Below are positions 60,106 through 64,000 of a DNA stretch of 64,000 nt, piece by piece (the stretch's first letter is position 1; each line of letters begins with the position of its first letter). A program made the translations under genes and the position numbers. The stretch covers positions 496,001 to 560,000 of the forward strand of contig JACKQL020000015.1 of assembly GCA_018296165.2 (NCBI GenBank). Reading direction: 5' to 3'. The notes beneath the pieces were generated by a model. It was not told the DNA's origin and ran no database searches. It saw nothing but the letters and a program-made list of their open reading frames with translations. Origin of the DNA: Termitomyces sp. T153 (taxonomy: Eukaryota; Basidiomycota; Agaricomycetes; Agaricales; Lyophyllaceae).

Positions 60106-60586
60106 GGAACTGAATGACCAGTGGGCCCCAACCCTCTCATATACAAAGAACCCCCAGAGAAACCCACCACTGCTGAGGACAACTCTGCTGAGCTCAATCA
60201 GTGATTGCAGAGCAAGAAAAAACATTACACTCACAATGATGGGCCATTGCCTCCACCTTCCTATGGTCCCACCACTATTCAAACTCCTGCTGACAATGCT
60301 CATACTCTGCCCAGATGGCCACATGATTGTCATCAGAAGGGGGTGGAGTTGGCAATGGAGAACATGATGATGGCATGGCAGAAGACATGGCAAAAGTTTG
60401 GGAACCCTGGAGTACATCTGACCTTTTAATGACTTGGAAAGAGCCCCCTGACAAATGGTGGCCATGCTTCAACTTTATTCTCCACACTGCCACCACTCAC
60501 TGTGGTTTGATCAATATTACTTGGCTTCAATTCCCATGCCCTACTAATCCCCAACCTGTGTACCACATCTTGAGGGTCTTGATGCT
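60106..60586 (-). pseudogene. R2 antisense ORF exon 1, distal part
   Basis: Resumes the R2 accessory-ORF homology cut at 18137. The stretch containing gaggacaactctgctgagc aligns with the G3 segment around 37930-37950. The sequence before the polypurine tract (accacatcttgagggtcttg) matches the G3 lead-in to its 3' LTR. No intact frame. Confidence 0.55.
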
Positions 60587-60599
60587 GAAGGGGGCATAA
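60587..60599 (+). promoter_or_regulatory. R2 polypurine tract
   Basis: gaagggggcataa immediately precedes the 3' LTR, as in G3. Confidence 0.65.
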
Positions 60600-61751
60600 T
60601 GTCACAACCCACTCCCTAGACTCCTGACATTGTTTCCAGCCCACTTGCTTCCCTGGAGTTCCCCCTCCAGTGCTCCAACAAGCCCCCCAACCCTTGTACA
60701 CCCTCTGTGCCCACTCCAGGTAACTCCAACACTTCTCTGGCAAACTCTGACAGCCTCCTGGCCCACTCCAACACCTTTTCCACAGCCATCAACACTTCCC
60801 CTGACTGTCCTGAGCCCCAAGAACCCTCTGTTCCTGACTCTGTCATATGTCATCAGCTCATCACCCTGGTTCACCCAACCTACTCCAGAGTACCACAACA
60901 ACCTCAGGATGACTCACATTCTCAGCTAATCCCATCAGAATGTTGCTGTGGCCCATCCCCTAATCACAACCAACACCTGTTGACCCTGCATGGCTCTGCC
61001 AAGCCCCACTGCCACACCCACTGTCTCCAAGAGCTCTCTAGTAGTCAGTATATAAGTTATAGAGTAGCTCCTTGTACTCTAGTCTTGATATTGCTTTACC
61101 TGATGTGTTTCTGATTGTTTCTATCTTGTGTTTTGTGTTCTGTGTTACATTTCCTCTCCTCTCAGTCTCCCAGTCTTGTCTTGTCTCTATCTCCATTATC
61201 ATTCTTGTTATTATTTTGTATCTCTGCCTGAATCTATTTTTGTTCTTGTCTCAATCTTGTCTTGACTCCATTTTTCTCTGTTCAACTTCATCTCATCTCG
61301 TTCAACTCCATTTTCATTACCATGCTCAAGTCCTTTCAACTTCAATGCCTTTATGAACTCCATACTCACAATTACAAACTTGACACTCTTCGAATCACCT
61401 CTGGACCTCACTATTTGCTTGGCTCTAAAAGCTATCAACCTCTGTTGATCCCCCATTGAGCTCCAGCTCCACTCTCATCACTTGCATAGCCTCTGCTTAC
61501 TCCACACCTACAATATTTACTTCCAGACTTGTACCTGATGCCCTGTCGAGTCTGCCCCCCTTCCTTGCAACTTGTCCTAGACTCCTCCAGACCACCCCAG
61601 ACTTGTTTGAATCACTTCTCATCACTTATCCTCCCAAGTCCCCCACATTTAGAACCTCTCCAAGTGCCCAGTTATCAGTGCAGGGAATCACATTTGCTTA
61701 GTAAGGATTTGCCCAGTGTAGCTGAGCCTCCATGGTCAGCAGAACCTAACA
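60600..61751 (+). repeat. R2 3' LTR
   Basis: 1152 bp, from TGTCACAACCCACTCCC to AACCTAACA. TATA-like box gtatataag at 61048-61056. The left half matches the truncated LTR at 15630. It is followed by TSD copy aagac (61752-61756). Confidence 0.8.
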
Positions 61752-61756
61752 AAGAC
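61752..61756. repeat. Right TSD of R2 (aagac)
   Basis: Pairs with aacac at 15625-15629. R1 integrase resumes immediately after it. Confidence 0.65.
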
Positions 61757-62160
61757 TGAAGGCCCTTCATCAAGCTTGACCATAAATGACTTGGCCCCTT
61801 CAAGATTCTCTGGAAAGTCTCAATGCATGCCTACAAGCTTGATCTACCCCCAGGCCTGAAGGGCCTTCACCCTATCTTCCATGTGCACCTCCTCAACAAA
61901 CATGCTCCAGACCCATTCTCCAGACAATGCCCTAGTTAACTGCCCTTTGTCAAGGTTGAGGATGAATATCACCATGAAGTTGATCAAATCCTTGACTCCT
62001 GCTTGGTCTGTGGTTGACCTCAATACTTGGTCTGTTGGAAGGGCTATGGACCTAAGGACAACACTTGGGAACCCTGCAAAAACCTCAATGGAGCCCTCAC
62101 CAAACTTTGGGACTTCCACTGATGACACCCCACCAAGCCCCAGGACCCCTGGGACTAGCA
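61757..62160 (+). pseudogene. R1 integrase C-terminus and chromodomain
   Basis: Continues the frame broken at 15624: [47 protein letters not shown], a linker rich in Asp/Glu, and the chromodomain [18 protein letters not shown] near 62020-62080. Several stops. It is the strongest proof that R2 and everything inside it was inserted into R1. Confidence 0.82.
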
Positions 62161-62439
62161 AGCACAGATGGCATTAGTGGGCATAACCCCTGCCTCTGGA
62201 TTCATTAGAGATTCAACTCCTACAAGTAACTCCTGCATGTTTTAACTTCTTATCTCCTCACATAATCTGAAAACTCAGTTCTCCAGTCCAGAAAACAAGA
62301 ATGAATCAAGTTATGTACATGCTACAGTAGGTTACAAGAGGAGTGGCCAGTGTGGAATATGACATACACAAGGAGACCCCCCCTATTCCCCCCCTTCCTC
62401 CAAAATGGACCTCACTACCCTCTTCACCATAGCCACCTC

Positions 62440-64000
62440 CAATTGCCCCACAATCATAGCTAGGATTTTGGGATACTCCAGAAGAGGTTCTCCCACATCT
62501 GTGGCCAACTCCCACCACAACTCAGGCTCCACCATGTTCCTCTGCAGTAACCTGCCAGCAGCCTCCCAATTTGACCCACTCCCTGCCCCAACTCTGCAGG
62601 GTGGTCTCCAGGCATCTGCACCAGGCCATCCTGAATTGAGGCAAACATGGCCAAGGCCTTATCAAGGAGGATTCTGTGCTCATGGATCCAGCCTGCCAAT
62701 CTGCATCAGTAGAGTCAAAGTATAGAAAAAGGTGCTAGACTTAGGCATCACATTCTGCTACCTGGAGGCCACCTTGTTGGTGAGCCACTCCTCTTGTCTT
62801 CATGCCACCTCCAATGCTGTGAGGGACAGGCTGACTTTGGGGGCCCCCCATCCTGCCTCCAACCCCTATCCTGCCTGCACCTCTCCTTGGCCCAACTGCT
62901 CCTGCAGTCCCTGCACCTCCAGCAAGCTCTCCATGGCACACTGCAGGGCCACTTCCTGCTCCCTCTGTACCATGTCTCTGTCCCTCTATACCCCTTCATG
63001 CTCCCTCCACATCTTGTCATAGTCCTCCCCAATCCTCCAGACTTCCTCCTTGTGGGCCACAGCAACTTCTGTAACCCCTGCACTTGGCACTGCAGGAACA
63101 CTTTGGTGACAGACTAGGATGCCTTCTCTAGCTGCTCCATGGGTGCCCCCAACACAGAAGAATACACCTGGGGGTTTGGCAGGCCTGCCATTGATCCCTC
63201 ACTGCAGACCCTCTTGCTGAGCCCAGCTTCCAGTAGTGGAGATGCCCTCCTCTTCTCCTTATTGTGCAATGCAGGGGCCCCTTCCCTCTGCTCACCCTGT
63301 GGGGGTCCCACCTTCATCATGAACTGCTCCCCACTCCCTCCACCCAATACTCTGGACCCCTGACCCAACACCTTACCCCCACATCCAACACCCAGCTGCT
63401 CCATGACTCATGCCAAGTCCCATCCTTGCTCCACCAACATGCAGACTGCTTGTCAGCTCAGCAACATGGGGCACTTCTCATGGTGGGCCTGACAAGAGAG
63501 ACACACCAAGGTGTCATGACAGATGCCATGTGCAGATGCCTCAAACTCACAGGTCTTCCTGCATTAAGCACAGAGGGCACACTGGAAAATGATCAGTGGA
63601 GGCATAGAAATTACTCCACCCACTCACTGGAGCTTTGTCCTGACACTACTTGAGGGTCAGGGGACCCCATGCTCACCCCAATGCCTCTGCAAACTTCTCC
63701 AGCATCATGTCTGCCTGTACAATGTGGAGCACCTCCAGGACTGCCATGACCACCCCCAGCTCAAAGTTTGGCCTGGAGGAACACTCTGGAGCTGCCCACA
63801 CCAAATCCCCACTCTAAGGCAAAGCCCCAGAAGACCCTGCCACCACTACCAACAATTCTGCAAGAGGGGTTAGCACTGTGTAACAACGCAACAAGAACAC
63901 CTATGACTCTGGTACATCGCATTGACTTGTCTGCTCCACCACTGGTCAGACTCCTCCCCCTCATTTTCAGACCATTCCTCCACACTCTTGCCACCAGAGA
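62440..64000 (-). pseudogene. R1 antisense accessory ORF (Zn2Cys6-like plus coiled coil), partial
   Basis: Minus-strand homologue of the G3 ORF; its exon 1 may run past the window. Near 63700-63650 lies the end of exon 1 (ADMMLEKFAEALG), then an intron-like gap. At about 63580-63475 come six cysteines with exactly the G3 spacing C-X2-C-X6-C-X15-C-X2-C-X6-C, ending DTLVCLSCQAHHEKC. A linker follows near 63330-63140 (MMKVGPPQGEQREGAPA), then a coiled coil near 63060-62800 (EEVWRIGEDYDKMWREHEGV, RQEEWLTNKVAS) and a last exon near 62700-62500 (HEHRILLDKALAMFASIQDG, LVQMPGDHPAELGQGVGQIG). Stops are transition-type. Conservation of all six cysteines in this very old copy argues for past selection. 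Confidence 0.7.

Overview
The window is nuclear DNA of a filamentous basidiomycete, most likely a mushroom-forming agaricomycete. The support is one intact host gene cut by twelve introns of about 45-75 bp, Plavaka-type, Helitron and chromodomain Gypsy elements, and several protein families that I know only as multicopy hypothetical proteins of mushrooms. Only positions 1-2000 look like ordinary gene space: a 13-exon monocarboxylate-transporter-like permease. From about 4.4 kb to the end almost everything is transposable-element DNA, stacked by successive insertion.

The nest can be read from target-site duplications (TSDs) and broken homologies. (1) A Helitron replicase relic (4453-6527) is interrupted by (2) Gypsy relic R1 (5' LTR 6528-7589, still unfinished at 64000). 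R1 carries an unclassified insert (7835-9366) and, inside its integrase, (3) Gypsy relic R2 (15630-61751, TSD AACAC/AAGAC). R2 is split in its accessory-ORF region by (4) a 42 kb CACTA/Plavaka-like element (18138-60102). That element has TSD ACA on both sides, near-identical CACTTCAGG termini and inverted arms several kb long. Inside it sits (5) a structurally complete Gypsy element G3 (36571-47620, minus strand, LTRs 978 and 997 bp, TSD GAGAC). The outer layers are almost free of CpG while G3 is CpG-rich, which fits methylation-driven decay and the inferred order of insertion.

The giant element (about 31 kb without G3) has a Plavaka transposase pseudogene (52220-55650) ending at the right arm. 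Between the arms lie decayed genes of at least six other families: an acidic SSDESD-motif protein, a coiled-coil protein, a long multi-exon mushroom hypothetical, a WD40-like membrane protein and two smaller ones. At the same relative position in each arm there is a different captured block. The left block includes the dehydroquinate-synthase end of the AROM (ARO1) gene, flanked by 39 bp direct repeats. The right block holds a fragment of the CCH1 calcium-channel gene.

All three Gypsy elements carry a spliced antisense ORF between the chromodomain and the 3' LTR. It encodes a Cys6 motif with the spacing C-X2-C-X6-C-X15-C-X2-C-X6-C, close to a Zn2Cys6 binuclear cluster, followed by a coiled coil. 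The same elements have two tandem retropepsin-like domains and a gag stop codon next to a -1 pol frame. I consider the giant composite Plavaka-like unit with its captured-gene slot, and the conserved antisense Zn2Cys6-like ORF, the two most novel observations.
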